Below, one piece after another: positions 60,901 through 63,462 of a stretch of 64,000 nucleotides of DNA. The translations under genes were made by a program, and so were the position numbers. The notes beneath the pieces are model-generated. The model had not been told where the DNA came from. It saw only the letters and a list, made by a program, of their open reading frames with translations, and ran no database searches. How positions within the stretch are numbered: position 1 is the first letter of the stretch; each line of letters starts with the position of its first letter. The stretch lies in assembly GCA_963576725.1 (NCBI GenBank), contig OY755240.1, positions 32,988,620 to 33,052,619 on the forward strand, in the 5' to 3' direction. The DNA is from Azorinus chamasolen (Eukaryota > Mollusca > Bivalvia > Cardiida > Solecurtidae).

Positions 60901-63462
60901 GTAACATCTCTAACTGAAGTTCTGCTTGGTGGATCCTTCTCAAATTCCACCACAATGTTTATCTGGACATGTTACAATAGCATGGGTGTGTCCCGTTATG
61001 TATATTCAATGTCAATTGTTGCACAATTTGACTTAGAATTTGCGTTTAGCAAATATGTTAACCCCAATTTGTCTGTCTGTAACATCTCTAACTCAAATTC
61101 TGCTTGGTAGATCCTTCTCAAATTTCACCACTGTGGTTATCTGGACATGCTACAGTAGCATAGGTGTGTCCTGATACGTATATCCAAGGTCAAGGTGGCG
61201 CATTTGGACTTAGAATTTGCATTTAACATTTGCGTTCACCAAATATGTTAACCTCAATTTATGTTGAACAAGGTCTCGACGGGGGTATATTGTGCCCACT
61301 GGCACTCTTGTTGGCATTGCTAGATACTGTAGAGTCAGATATTGTACAAATTTCATAAGCAGACCCCAATTAGACAGCTGCTACATGAGCCATTTTATCA
61401 GGGTTTACTCTGTTTGCAAAGACATGAAAAGGCATTTATACAATGGGTTAAAAACAAATATACAGCAAACAGTTTTCTAAATACTGAAATATAATCTACT
61501 CTAGCTCATGCCCAGTTTAACGCTTTACATCATCAATATTCATGTAAGAAATAATGACATCATGAATATTTATTAGCTGAATGTTTTATACTGGTATATG
61601 ACCATAGGATGTTTTGGCTATGGCAGAATGGGTAGAATCAGATCAATATAACTGCATATTAAAGCAAACAGCCAATCCTGGTCAGACAGCTCCTGAAGAA
61701 GCTGTCTGATCATGGGCTGCTCTGTTTGAAGAGTTGATTCTACAGATTCTGTCATGACCAAAAGTCCACCTTTCAAAATGTCATGGTGACCCTTCTCCTG
61801 TTGTATATACATGTAAGGTATGAAAATATCATGAATATTTATTAGCTGAATTTTTATAATGGCATAAGTACACAGGAATTGTTGGCCATTTCTGAAACTG
61901 TAGAAACAGACCTATACTATTCCATAAACAAGCATACAGAGCTGACCCTAATCAGACAGTAGCTGTCTTATCTGGATCTATGATCTACTCTGTTTGCAAA
62001 GGCATGAAAAGGTGCTTACATGAATGAATGGGGGTAAAAGCATGTTTGAAGCCTTGTCGTTTAGTTAATCAATAAGTTTCAGAATACATAAAATACTCAA
62101 TCTATAAGTATCAGTATGGTCTTTAACTCTTTTCCTCATGAATATTTATACAAGAATTCATGGCTTCATGAATATTAATTAACTTACCTTTTATAATGAA
62201 CTCTGAGTAAAGGAATTTTTATACCCCTGCAAACGAAGTTTGAGAGGGGGTATATAGGAGTCAGTGTGTTGGTCAGTCGGTCGGTTGGTCTGTCTGTCTG
62301 TCTGTGGCACAACCTGGCACAAATCTTGTGATGCAATTTACTGCTACATTTCTTTACAGATTTACATCAAACTTTGCATATGCATTAATTATGAAGTGTA
62401 GATGTGCATGACACAATTTCACTTGTTTAACCCTGGGCATTGGAGAATTATCTTCCCTTGAACTTTTGAGTGTTTTTTGTCATTTTGTCATGAAACATGG
62501 AGAATTTGTGTAGCGAACTTCTCCTTCAGGTTTAAAGTTATTGAATTTATATTTGATATACATAATAAACATGAATGGTAGATGTGCAAGACAAAATTTT
62601 CATGTGTTTAGCGCTGAGCATTGCAGAATTATCTCCCCCTGAACTTTGAGTATTTTTTGTTATTTTGTCTTGAAACATAGGGAGTGGGTGTCGCGAACTC
62701 CTCATTCAATTTGAAAGTTATTGAATTAATACTTGACACACATTATAACCATGAATAGAACATGTGCAAGGCACAATTTGTCTGTGTTTAGTGGCAGGCA
62801 TTACAGAGTTATCTCTACTTGAACTTTGAGTATTTTGTCATTTGGTCCTGTTACATGGGTAGTGGGTGTCACAAACTTGGATTTGCAATCAAGGCTGCTG
62901 TGGGGGGGGTATTCATCCCCTTTAGTGATAGTTCTAATTTAACAAGGCAGAAACTGTAGAATAAGATCTTTATAATGTCATAAGCAATATAGCAGACTCT
63001 GGTCAGATTGCTCCTGCAGGAGTGGTCAACTCTGTTTGCAAAGGCATGAATGGCTTTTATATGAAGGAAAGGGTTAAGGCAGGTGGCTGTTAAATGCATG
63101 TTGAAAGGCATGAAGCAAGCTCCTAGGGGAGCTTTCTGCATGATTTGACCATGCATTAAACAATCACTTTACTTAAAGTTTGGTGTAGTGCATGTTTATT
63201 GTCGTTTATATTATGATTTTAGAATTTATATAGCAATATTGATGAAGGGAAACTTGTACTTGTATAATAGATGCCAAGAGTGATGAATGGCAATGTCAAG
63301 TAAAGATAAATGTATCTTATATACTTTGTTCTGATTTTCAAAATATAGGCTCTGTCGGAGAATCCTTACCTTGTGTTTGTGAAGCCCAAGTGGATCCATA
63401 TGTGTCATGACAAGAGCAAGCTGCTGCCCCATCAGCCTTACATCGTAGTGCCAGACTCTTGA
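20328..63462 (+). CDS. XRCC1: XRCC1 gene, sixteen exons (first coding exon not found)
   Basis: Scaffold protein of DNA single-strand-break and base-excision repair in the nucleus; in known family members it binds polymerase beta through the N-terminal domain, PARP1/poly(ADP-ribose) through BRCT1, ligase III through BRCT2, and PNKP/aprataxin/APLF through CK2-phosphorylated acidic sites. Joining exons 20328-20420, 22151-22258, 23560-23718, 30082-30150, 32260-32377, 33705-33895, 36510-36675, 36993-37161, 40948-41061, 48805-48902, 50007-50039, 51381-51435, 53963-54051, 54642-54798, 59964-60039 and 63349-63462 gives 1809 nt in one open frame, every junction GT/AG and phase-consistent. That is 602 residues; with about 17 missing N-terminal residues the protein would be close to the vertebrate length (633 in human). 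No start codon or promoter can be assigned. Confidence 0.96.
20670..20895 (+). repeat. Hairpin MITE (family C), near-intact
   Basis: TTAACCCTTTCGTCC to GGGAATGGGTTGAA. The central palindrome is near perfect with apex TTGCTCCTATAGGAGCAA and arms CCATTGTGACAAATAG / CATTTATCACAATGG. Best family C copy in the window. Confidence 0.9.
20930..21140 (+). repeat. Dispersed hairpin repeat (family H), copy 2
   Basis: Same motif order as 6740-6960: 'cgtccagatattactttgaa', 'cattgacattgattgat', then a palindrome from GCAAACAGTGCAGACCTTGA. Confidence 0.6.
21724..21965 (+). repeat. Hairpin MITE (family C), diverged
   Basis: 'cattccttcatgttgacacc' start, GAGCACTTGTTCCAAAGGAG apex, 'cctatgagggaataggt' end. 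The reverse-strand open frame is an artefact. Confidence 0.75.
22151..22258 (+). CDS. XRCC1: XRCC1 exon (N-terminal domain)
   Basis: 36 codons, phase 0/0 (cttcttag | ttt gaa aaa ... ttc cag | gtagat). It contains IHSIDIGNEGSAFVEVLVG, nearly identical to the vertebrate IHSVDIGNDGSAFVEVLVG strand of the jelly-roll N-terminal domain, followed by a short variable loop (RSTATSDQDFQ). Confidence 0.98.
22266..22473 (+). repeat. Hairpin MITE (family A)
   Basis: Begins only about 8 bp after the preceding exon's splice donor region. Contains 'aagaaataatgaaatcatga' and a palindrome from GCAAACAGAGTAGACCCAGA to CTGGGTCTACTGTTTGC. The termini are worn. Confidence 0.75.
22560..23297. mobile_element. Helentron/'pearl'-like array, about 4 core repeats
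   Basis: Core units of about 155 bp with 'tttgatatttggtatgt', 'ggtcctctaccaag', 'tgaccc...ggtcaaaaatggcccc' and 'ttatcagtttttcatagga'. The right end is CAGGTGAGCGCTTCAGGGCC then CTCTTGTTT. The left-end palindrome is missing. Confidence 0.7.
23560..23718 (+). CDS. XRCC1: XRCC1 exon (N-terminal domain, polymerase beta interface region)
   Basis: 53 codons, phase 0/0 (tatccag | gtt ttg ctg ... aat aag | gtagtc). It encodes VLLVASTFMTPLEARNG, VRMFG and KWDRVKIVCTQPFNK, matching vertebrate VLLVTSSFMSPSESRSG, VRMFG and RWDRVKIVCSQPYSK. The last 50 bases are tandemly repeated into the intron. Confidence 0.98.
23669..23814 (+). repeat. 53 bp tandem repeat of an exon end plus splice donor, about 2.8 copies
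   Basis: Copies start at 23669, 23722 and 23775 (GTCAGAAGTGGGACAGAGTG and variants). The first is exonic for 50 of 53 bases; the others are intronic. The second and third carry donor-like CAATAAGGTT and GTAAGAAG. The period is not a multiple of three. Confidence 0.92.
24060..25105. mobile_element. Helentron/'pearl'-like array, about 6 core repeats (subfamily 'aactttaacattgct')
   Basis: Units of about 165 bp with 'aactttaacattgctataac', 'catatttggtatgcagatag', 'gaaggcctttcacttgatac' and 'ggtcaaggtcactatttt'. No clear terminal hairpins, so probably a truncated element. It interrupts a family A MITE whose left body is at 23980-24050. Confidence 0.7.
25560..26720 (+). repeat. Tandem array of about 285-317 bp dimer units, about 4 copies
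   Basis: TTAGCAAATTCGTGTCCTGG recurs at 25581, 25898, 26211 and 26496. Each unit is two related halves sharing 'ttcagtatcacttgaaggtg' and 'tcaaggtcaaggtcacaaat'. The near identity of copies implies recent expansion. Confidence 0.9.
26778..28269. mobile_element. hAT-like non-autonomous transposon (1.49 kb), nested
   Basis: Terminal inverted repeats CAGGGCCTCCGCTGGC and GCCAGGGGAGGCCCTG. The flanks share GTCAGTC, overlapping the terminal C. TGGCGAAA-type subterminal words are clustered at both ends (26800-26875 and 28180-28240), as transposase binding sites often are. It sits inside the element at 25484-28556. No transposase frame; the open frames inside (26863, 27139, 27817, 28102) have no recognisable domains. 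Confidence 0.75.
28557..29715. mobile_element. Helentron/'pearl'-like array, about 6-7 core repeats
   Basis: Same core as 19020-19765 ('atatttggcacatagcatca', 'aggtcctctacaa', CCCCGCCCCAGGGG, 'aatagaaacatatagtgaaa'), period about 170-180 bp. The right end is GGTGAGCGATATCAGGGCC ... CTCTTGTTT. It adjoins the right end of the preceding element, so two elements are joined or nested. Confidence 0.75.
29870..29945. repeat. Half-hairpin (family A remnant)
   Basis: 'ggactcctgcagtgaccctt' followed by GAGTCTTCACTGTTTGCC, a palindrome whose left arm is degraded. The rest of this intron to 30081 is featureless. Confidence 0.45.
30082..30150 (+). CDS. XRCC1: XRCC1 exon (end of N-terminal domain core)
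   Basis: 23 codons, phase 0/0 (aatttcag | acc agt aca ... gcc cca | gtgagt). It encodes TYGLSFIKFHSPPDPSDK, matching vertebrate PFGLSFVRFHSPPDKDE. A second possible donor, AAG|GTAGCC nine bases earlier, would remove three residues (VAP); GTGAGT is the stronger site. Confidence 0.97.
30250..31165. repeat. Cluster of four hairpin MITEs (family A)
   Basis: Copies at about 30260-30450, 30578-30806 (complete, reverse orientation, TTAACCCTTTACTCC to GGAAAGGGTTAA), 30825-31068 and 31070-31160 (partial). Each has GCAAACAGAGTAGACC..GGTCTGCTCTGTTTGC-type arms and an ATATTCATGANNTCATTATTTC-type right body. They lie almost head to tail. Confidence 0.8.
31166..31594. other. Non-coding intron sequence, nothing recognised
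   Basis: AT-rich, no element ends seen. Confidence 0.4.
31595..32120. mobile_element. Helentron/'pearl'-like element, AGCTCGAATATTCGA end type
   Basis: The left end is a hairpin, AGCTCGAATATTCGAAGAAT with GGGGAGCT, and the right end is 'gtcctgtgacagctcttgtt'. Two or three weak internal units contain 'ttgaaacttggaacacgtgt'. Decayed. Confidence 0.6.
32260..32377 (+). CDS. XRCC1: XRCC1 exon (end of N-terminal domain and first linker)
   Basis: 118 nt, phase 0 in and 1 out (gatttcag | aaa gag gaa ... tta tca g | gtaagg). KKVLGHFKLKSDENGDVKTG and SLFSNRGK align with vertebrate KLGQFRVKEEDES...GALFFSRINK. The linker is Ser/Thr rich. Confidence 0.95.
32449..33345. repeat. Run of hairpin MITEs (family A), including two near-complete copies
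   Basis: Partial copy 32449-32590; complete forward copy 32630-32878 (TTAACCCTTTCCATG ... AGTGTTAA, apex GGCTCCTATAGGGGCC); reverse copy 32894-33127; degraded copy about 33128-33342. The first two complete copies are separated by only about 15 bp that contain TTAACCCTTTCTGAAAGGG, a junction of termini. Confidence 0.85.
33705..33895 (+). CDS. XRCC1: XRCC1 exon (Ser/Lys-rich linker)
   Basis: 191 nt, phase 1 in and 0 out (caatttcag | ct gca gca ... act cca | gtaagt). It encodes an Ala run, RTASRQVEATPKPSSSS, a polyserine stretch from a TCA/TCC repeat, then KTSEKDKTEKVPKDEIQKKS and KPTPTP. Low-complexity and presumably disordered, as in family members. CAG repeats at the acceptor could allow alternative use shifted by three bases. 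Confidence 0.93.
33936..34112. mobile_element. pogo/Tigger-like MITE, fifth copy (family D)
   Basis: Ends CAGTAAAACCCCTCTAAAT and TTTGTAGGGGTTTTACTG are flanked by TA (33934-33935, 34113-34114). The palindrome is shortened to TGCAGAAAGCTCCTC on one side. Confidence 0.85.
34270..34769 (+). mobile_element. 500 bp MITE with TTAA/TA target, copy 1
   Basis: Ends AAAGGGGTGTCCCTAC and GTAGGGACTTCCTCTTT, with TTAA at both outer edges. The interior includes 'tttgatatcgccgatcccga' and 'aatattgtgttgtagaacaa'. The same element lies inverted at 38070-38571. TTAA suggests piggyBac-type mobilisation, TA a mariner type; the sequence does not decide. Confidence 0.88.
34990..35206 (+). repeat. Hairpin MITE (family C), diverged
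   Basis: 'caattccttcatattgacgc' start, AGAGCATTTGCTC with the right arm mostly deleted, 'cctatgagggaatgggttt' end. Confidence 0.75.
35225..35935. mobile_element. Helentron/'pearl'-like array, about 3-4 core repeats of about 180 bp
   Basis: Units with 'ttgaactttgagtatttt', 'tgaaacatgg.tagttg', 'tttgaaagttattgaattta' and 'gcaattttcatgtgttta'. The right end 'ttgcgatcaaggctgctgtg' through 'agtgctagctctagtt' matches that of 62221-62940, defining one family. The left end was not found. Confidence 0.75.
36510..36675 (+). CDS. XRCC1: XRCC1 exon (linker with likely nuclear localisation signal)
   Basis: 166 nt, phase 0 in and 1 out (catatcag | gca caa aac ... acc aaa t | gtaaga). It has a basic cluster NREKRKHH and a second PPPVKKTK separated by an acidic VSDDDDTDEEE and a Ser-rich stretch. 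Basic pairs in this position fit the family's linker nuclear localisation signal; SDDDDTDEEE is a CK2-type acidic site. Confidence 0.93.
36690..36890 (+). repeat. Hairpin MITE (family A) between two exons
   Basis: TTAACCCTTTTCCTC start directly after the splice donor; palindrome from GCAAATAGAGCAGGCCCTGA through GGGTCCTATAGGAGAC. It fills most of this 317 bp intron. Confidence 0.8.
36993..37161 (+). CDS. XRCC1: XRCC1 exon (first half of BRCT1)
   Basis: 169 nt, phase 1 in and 2 out (tgctgacag | ct gag ccc ... cac ctg at | gtaagt). FSRLMEKVVFVLSGFQNPFR, GELRDKAMSMGATYKPDWG and KGCTHL match vertebrate VVVLSGFQNPFRSELRDKALELGAKYRPDW..STHL. The Gly of MGAT and the Thr-His pair are the conserved BRCT positions. 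The last 23 bases are amplified in the adjacent minisatellite. Confidence 0.98.
37162..37990 (+). repeat. 39 bp minisatellite made of exon end plus 5' splice site, about 20 units
   Basis: Each unit is 16 intronic bases starting GTAAGTTGTCTGGTAA and 23 bases CCAGACTGGGGCACACACCT+GAT copied from the end of the BRCT1 exon, minus a 9 base segment (AAGGGATGC). GTCTGGTAACCAGAC inside the unit is itself a palindrome. Variants (GTTACC, GGGCCACAC, GTGGTC) form a partly repeated order. Because 39 is divisible by three, open frames of about 300 residues run through it on both strands; they are not genes. Confidence 0.97.
38070..38571 (-). mobile_element. 500 bp MITE with TTAA/TA target, copy 2 (inverted)
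   Basis: Ends AAAGAGGAAGTCCCTAC and GTAGGGACATCCCCTTT with TTAA on both edges. The interior matches the reverse complement of 34270-34769 ('ttgttctacaacacaataat', 'cgggatcggcgatatcaaac'). Confidence 0.88.
38690..39250. repeat. Two hairpin MITE copies (family A)
   Basis: A partial copy at about 38735-38830 and a fuller reverse-orientation copy from about 39051 (TTAACCCCTTACTCC) with apex GGCTCCTACAGGAGCC. The second is cut by the element at 39253 at its right body ('aataatctaattaacat'). Confidence 0.75.
39253..40564. mobile_element. TTCCCAACT-ended transposon (1.31 kb), non-autonomous
   Basis: Ends TTCCCAACTTTTTTTTACTC and GTGAGAGTTGGGAA. Flanks TAACATGC / TAATATGA agree at six of eight positions, an eroded 8 bp target duplication as for hAT elements. 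Subterminal GGGAGATTT / GGGAGACTCCCGA motifs. No transposase recognised; short open frames are not convincing. Confidence 0.65.
40565..40947. other. Non-coding intron sequence
   Basis: Mostly featureless; a degraded family A right arm lies at about 40785-40830 (CTGATCTGAGTCTACACTGT). Confidence 0.4.
40948..41061 (+). CDS. XRCC1: XRCC1 exon (second half of BRCT1)
   Basis: 114 nt, phase 2 in and 2 out (cttgacag | t tgt gcc ... tgg cga ca | gtgagt). ICAFVNTPKYTQVEGKGKIV and SKKWISDCYKQKKLLPWR match vertebrate ICAFANTPKYSQVLG..GRIVRKEWVLDCHRMRRRLPSRR. The conserved BRCT Trp is in KKWISDC. Confidence 0.98.
41083..41260. repeat. Degenerate family D MITE
   Basis: 'actagaacctcttaaaagtg' start and an eroded palindrome ('ttaatgcagaacaaagtgat' ... 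'tttatgctctgcattac'). The ends are too worn to define. Confidence 0.55.
41500..41706 (-). pseudogene. mariner transposase fragment (N-terminal DNA-binding part)
   Basis: A minus-strand translation, IHADMQKVYEENALQYGAVV then RFKERLESIEDDERLGCPVA, resembles the helix-turn-helix and linker region of mariner-type transposases, where a VYG.ALSY..VRRW..RFK.GRESIEDD.R.GRP pattern is typical. The conserved RP is changed to CP. It covers only about 68 residues; no catalytic D,D(34)D part was seen on either side, so it is a relic. The 'cagtgagtgggga.atctg' direct repeat at about 41459 and 41501 may be linked to it. Confidence 0.7.
42095..42535. repeat. Family D MITE with internal 27 bp x 4 tandem repeat
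   Basis: The left end is CAGTAAAAGTCTGGCTAATA. GCTCTTCTCAAGTGGTAGCT+GAATGCA repeats exactly four times from 42351 to 42458. The palindrome (ATGCAGACCAAAAGTGATACAGAAAG...) follows to about 42520. The right end is not preserved. Confidence 0.75.
42660..42735. repeat. Short tandem duplication (about 45 bp x 2)
   Basis: TGTTGTAAAAGTTCAAATTT + GGGGGAAAAA occurs at about 42663 and 42700. Confidence 0.8.
42920..43530 (+). mobile_element. Helentron/'pearl'-like element, 5' part
   Basis: The left end is AGCTCACCTGAGCC..GGCTCAAGGTGAGCT, followed by a (GTCCGTCT)n tract at 42970-43035 and about 3 core units with 'gagctttgatatttggg', 'ggtcctttaccaagt' and 'gacccccgggcaaaaaatgg'. A matching right end lies far downstream at 46390-46425. 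Confidence 0.75.
43600..46080. repeat. Mixture of hairpin MITEs (families A and B) and AT-rich sequence
   Basis: Family A palindromes at about 43720-43785, 45700-45760, 45838-45895 (GCAAACAGAGCAGACCCTGA) and 45985-46050; a strong family B palindrome at 43937-43993 (TTTGGATCCAGATGAGA / CATCAGGATCCAAA); fragments at 44255, 44550, 44650 and 44750-44950. A C-run is at 44238. 45000-45660 is featureless AT-rich sequence. Confidence 0.7.
46375..47262. mobile_element. Helentron/'pearl'-like right end and adjoining arrays
   Basis: CAGGTGAGCGATATAGGGCC..GGCCCTCTTG ends an element at 46425. Then come about 3 core units with 'gttacttttcagaagcaatt', 'ttgtccacatcataa' and 'caagtgttgtag', the last ending near 47015. 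47015-47262 is a short element bounded by GCCCCCGCC..GGCGGGGGC-type motifs. Confidence 0.65.
47270..48780 (+). mobile_element. Helentron/'pearl'-like element, about 9 core repeats
   Basis: The left end is AGCTCACCTGGCACAAAGTG + CCAAGGTGAGCT with a GTCCGTCGTCGTGCGTATGT-like tract. The core period is about 150-157 bp ('tttgatatttggtatgtagc', 'atggtcctctactaa', 'aaaaatggccccgcccc', 'cagtttttcataggaaaatc'). The right end is ACAGGTGAGCGATTAAGGGCC + ATCATGGCCCTCTTGTTT. Both ends and the order are intact, and it ends 24 bp before the next XRCC1 exon. Best complete copy here. Confidence 0.85.
48805..48902 (+). CDS. XRCC1: XRCC1 exon (BRCT1 end and acidic linker)
   Basis: 98 nt, phase 2 in and 1 out (cctatccag | g tac cga ... 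aag aca g | gttggt). YRLGDAETPDEDSEEEYVPA and SKPAPKATPAKT; YRL.. follows LPWRQ as RRYLMAGPGSSSEEDE does in human XRCC1. The donor GTTGGT is weak. Confidence 0.95.
49165..49433. repeat. Second copy of the 46.7-47.0 kb element segment
   Basis: 'agcataacttgtcaagtgtt', 'gaaaggattattgagctatt' and 'gatcacctttagtgatcatt' match 46743-47020 in the same order, with minor changes. Confidence 0.8.
49734..49978 (+). repeat. Full-length hairpin MITE (family A)
   Basis: TTGACCCTTTCCCAGTTGAA to GGAAAGGGTTAA; the palindrome arms are diverged (AGACAGCTCACAGAGGAGCC). It ends about 28 bp before the 33 bp exon. Confidence 0.8.
50007..50039 (+). CDS. XRCC1: XRCC1 micro-exon (basic linker)
   Basis: 33 nt, phase 1 in and 1 out (tgttttacag | ca tca cca ... 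aaa gca g | gtaagt). It encodes ASPPKKTKPKA. Skipping it would keep the reading frame. The Lys-rich content fits a second basic cluster. It is supported by strong splice signals and phase agreement rather than by similarity. Confidence 0.85.
50082..50608 (+). repeat. Two hairpin MITEs (family A) in tandem orientation
   Basis: Copy 1, about 50082-50310 ('cactttccctgttgaatgtt' start; palindrome GCAAACAGAGCAGACCTTGA). Copy 2, about 50360-50608 ('ggaaataatgacatcataga'; palindrome GTAAACAGACCAGAACCTGA...GTCTGGGTCTACTCTGTTTGC). Confidence 0.8.
50620..50752. repeat. Family D MITE, right half
   Basis: Palindrome TGCAGGTTGAAAGTCATGCA..CATGACTTTCACCCTGCA and right end TTTAGAGGGGTTTTACTG + TA. The left terminus is missing. 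Confidence 0.8.
50753..51340 (+). repeat. 25 bp tandem array, about 22 units
   Basis: The unit is ACATTGTGTTATTGTAAAGC + TAAGT. Several units lack 'gctaagtac' and become 16 bp (GTTATTGTAAAGTTCATT); others carry GGGTTA instead of GTGTTA. It decays at the 3' side, ending about 40 bp before an XRCC1 exon. Confidence 0.95.
51381..51435 (+). CDS. XRCC1: XRCC1 exon (acidic CK2/FHA-binding motif)
   Basis: 55 nt, phase 1 in and 2 out (gatgatgcag | ac tta tat ... atc aga ag | gtaaac). It encodes DLYGGDTDSGEDTEDEIR; SGEDTEDEIRR aligns with human SGDTEDELRR, whose phosphorylated Ser/Thr recruit the FHA domains of PNKP, aprataxin and APLF. Ser and Thr in SG.DTEDE are retained. Confidence 0.97.
51491..52357. 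mobile_element. hAT-like transposon (867 bp) with perfect 8 bp target duplication
   Basis: TAGGGGTG and CACCCCTA form the tips; TTTACTTC lies immediately outside on both sides (51483-51490 and 52358-52365). Subterminal CTATTGCAAT/ATTGCAATAG words cluster near the ends. It is inserted in a family A hairpin MITE: 'ttaaccctttacttc' on the left continues as 'attgagacacat' on the right. No transposase. Confidence 0.9.
52366..52931 (-). repeat. Family A MITE remainder and a family C MITE (reverse)
   Basis: 52366-52582 is the right part of the family A copy split by the hAT-like element (ends GGGAAAGGGTTAA). 52700-52931 is a family C copy in reverse (TTAACCCTTTCCTCCAGGGG ... GGAGGAAAGGGTTAA, apex TTGGTCCTATGGAGCAA). 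Confidence 0.8.
52932..53962. repeat. Intron sequence with worn hairpin repeats
   Basis: A hairpin remnant at 53175-53225 (GCAAACAGTGCAGACCCTGA) and a family A copy at about 53410-53650. 53700-53880 holds TACTGTCAGGCCCAGCGGGA-like sequence and a GATGACGTCATC palindrome (53838-53849); no gene there. Confidence 0.5.
53963..54051 (+). CDS. XRCC1: XRCC1 exon (acidic linker before BRCT2)
   Basis: 89 nt, phase 2 in and 1 out (catgtgcag | g atc cag ... gat gaa gca g | gttagc). RIQEKEAKKNKAAGDGSD then MYGADTDEDEA; YGADTDED corresponds to human YAGSTDENTDSEE. The donor GTTAGC is weak. Confidence 0.95.
54551..54632 (+). repeat. 41 bp duplication just upstream of a splice acceptor
   Basis: TATAGTGGGGCACAGATATA + TACCTTACAACCTT occurs at 54555 and 54596. 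The second copy ends about 10 bp before the acceptor at 54641. The open frame from 54357 passes through it and is not a gene. Confidence 0.85.
54642..54798 (+). CDS. XRCC1: XRCC1 exon (acidic stretch and first part of BRCT2)
   Basis: 157 nt, phase 1 in and 2 out (gtttaaccag | ga cca agt ... tat gac gg | gtaagc). GPSKAAAVDDNDDADSG, then LPELPDFFTDKKFFFYGSMV and RRLLTRYITAYDG, matching vertebrate VPELPDFFQGKHFFLYGEFP..RRKLIRYVTAFNG. Confidence 0.98.
54835..56365 (-). repeat. Hairpin MITE (family A) split by a Helentron-like element
   Basis: The left part 54835-55036 has GCAAACAGATTGGACCCAGA...GGTCTGCTCTGTTTGC; the right part from about 56332 continues 'tctcatctgatattcatgaa' and ends GGAAAGGGTTAA at about 56365. 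The two parts join to a normal family A copy without extra bases. Confidence 0.8.
55037..56331 (+). mobile_element. Helentron/'pearl'-like element, about 8 core repeats
   Basis: The left end hairpin is TCTCCCCCCATATTTATATG + GGGGGAGACA, then (GTCT/GTCC)n. Core units of about 150-155 bp: 'ttgtccggacgataactt', 'ggattgaaacttcatatatg', 'agaggaagtgtcatgcacaa', 'ggagttattgccctttgt'. The right end is AGGGGAGACATCCG..CTCTAGT. The minus-strand open frames of 75-127 residues are core-repeat translations. Confidence 0.85.
56362..56515 (+). repeat. Hairpin MITE (family C), palindrome deleted
   Basis: 'ttaacccattccctcatatt' start, GAAACCATTGTGATAAATAG on one arm only, 'cctatgagggaatgggttaa' end. Confidence 0.75.
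56580..57600. mobile_element. Helentron/'pearl'-like fragments
   Basis: A fragment at about 56605-56815 ('cttcgagctattatgatcac') resembles 19840-20040. At 56820 a left end AGCTCACCAGAGC..GCTCAGGGTGAGCT begins an array of two or three core units (to about 57240), followed by diverged units. The right end is displaced to about 59680. Confidence 0.65.
57600..57680. repeat. Family D palindrome fragment
   Basis: 'aatgcagaaagctcttgaag' with 'atgccctgcattaggctgcc'; no ends. Confidence 0.5.
57772..58806 (+). mobile_element. Helentron/'pearl'-like element, about 5 core repeats
   Basis: The left end is TGTCTCCCCC..GGGAGGGATACA, then GTCTGTCTGTCCATCCGTCC. Core units contain 'cagctaactcctcctacact', 'gagggatttacttcaaactt', 'gtgaggatggtcatgtggtt' and 'gcaacaattttgacagaagt'. 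It ends near CAAACTCTAGTTT at 58806. A G-rich tract (GGGGCGGGGTACCGGGGGGG) lies at about 58750. Confidence 0.75.
58815..59330 (+). repeat. Tandem duplication of a chimeric repeat segment, about 265 bp x 2
   Basis: TTCACACTGTTTT..ATACATATCAATC recurs at 58815 and 59080, each followed by 'aaccacatatgaag', 'gatcagaatccaaactgtg' and 'agcagtgatagggtttctgt'. The unit fuses MITE-like and Helentron-like sequence, so it duplicated after the two were joined. A further 49 bp duplication (GTCTGTTTGTCTGAAAAATT...) lies at 59240-59315. Confidence 0.8.
59330..59690. mobile_element. Helentron/'pearl'-like array, right end
   Basis: Two core units of the 'cacatagcatcatg' family, ending TGGTGAGCGATGTCAGGGCC + ATTCTGGCCCTCTTGTTTT. 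Confidence 0.75.
59964..60039 (+). CDS. XRCC1: XRCC1 exon (middle of BRCT2)
   Basis: 76 nt, phase 2 in and 0 out (ccattgcag | a gag atc ... gat gat | gtaagt). GEIEDYMNDKVNYVVTATKW and DDNFDD match vertebrate GELEDYMSDRVQFVITAQEWDPSFEE. Confidence 0.98.
60049..61452 (+). repeat. Hairpin MITE (family A) split by a Helentron-like element
   Basis: 60049-60145 is the left body ('aagaaataatgacatcatga'-type); 61310-61452 continues 'ggcattgctagatactgtag' and the palindrome's right part, ending 'acaatgggttaa'. The missing middle is where the element at 60146 inserted. Confidence 0.75.
60146..61309 (+). mobile_element. Helentron/'pearl'-like element, about 5 core repeats
   Basis: The left end is ACAAGAGCACCGCAAGTGGG + TGCAATGCTCGTCTGTCGTC. 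Core units of about 175-185 bp: 'gtctgtaacatctctaact', 'tctgcttggtggatccttct', 'tatctggacatgctacagta' and 'caaggtcaaggtcgcac'. The right end is GACGGGGGTATATTGTGCCC + ACTGGCACTCTTGTT. Confidence 0.8.
61515..62040 (+). repeat. Two hairpin MITEs (family A)
   Basis: Copy 1, 61515-61740 (GCAAACAGCCAATCCTGGTC, apex CAGCTCCTGAAGAAGCTG). Copy 2, about 61790-62040 (AAGCATACAGAGCTGACCC..., ends 'atgaatgggggtaaaa'). Confidence 0.75.
62125..63077 (+). repeat. Hairpin MITE (family A) split by a Helentron-like element
   Basis: The left part 62125-62220 has 'gaatattaattaacttac'; the right part 62941-63077 continues 'aacaaggcagaaactgtaga', then a palindrome remnant, and ends GGAAAGGGTTAA. Confidence 0.8.
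62221..62940 (+). mobile_element. Helentron/'pearl'-like element, about 3 core repeats
   Basis: The left end is ATACCCCTGCAAACGAAGTT + TGAGAGGGGGTAT, then (GTCT)n. Core units are as at 35225-35935 ('ttgaactttgagtatttt', 'gaaagttattgaatt'). The right end is 'ttgcaatcaaggctgctgtg' through 'tagtgatagttctaattt'. The same right end occurs at about 35860-35930. Confidence 0.85.
63078..63180. repeat. Family D palindrome core
   Basis: AGGTGGCTGTTAAATGCATG ... GCTCCTAGGGGAGCTTTCTG ... CATGCATTAAACAATCAC; the TA-flanked termini are lost. Confidence 0.75.
63349..63462 (+). CDS. XRCC1: XRCC1 last exon (end of BRCT2, stop codon)
   Basis: 114 nt, phase 0 in (aaaatatag | gct ctg tcg ... gac tct tga). ALSENPYLVFVKPKWIHMCH and DKSKLLPHQPYIVVPDS match the vertebrate C-terminus ALMDNPSLAFVRPRWIYSCNEKQKLLPHQLYGVVPQA, including the conserved BRCT Trp. 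No AATAAA signal was seen from 63463 to the end, so the 3' UTR end cannot be placed. Confidence 0.98.
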   Translation, partial: ALSENPYLVFVKPKWIHMCHDKSKLLPHQPYIVVPDS

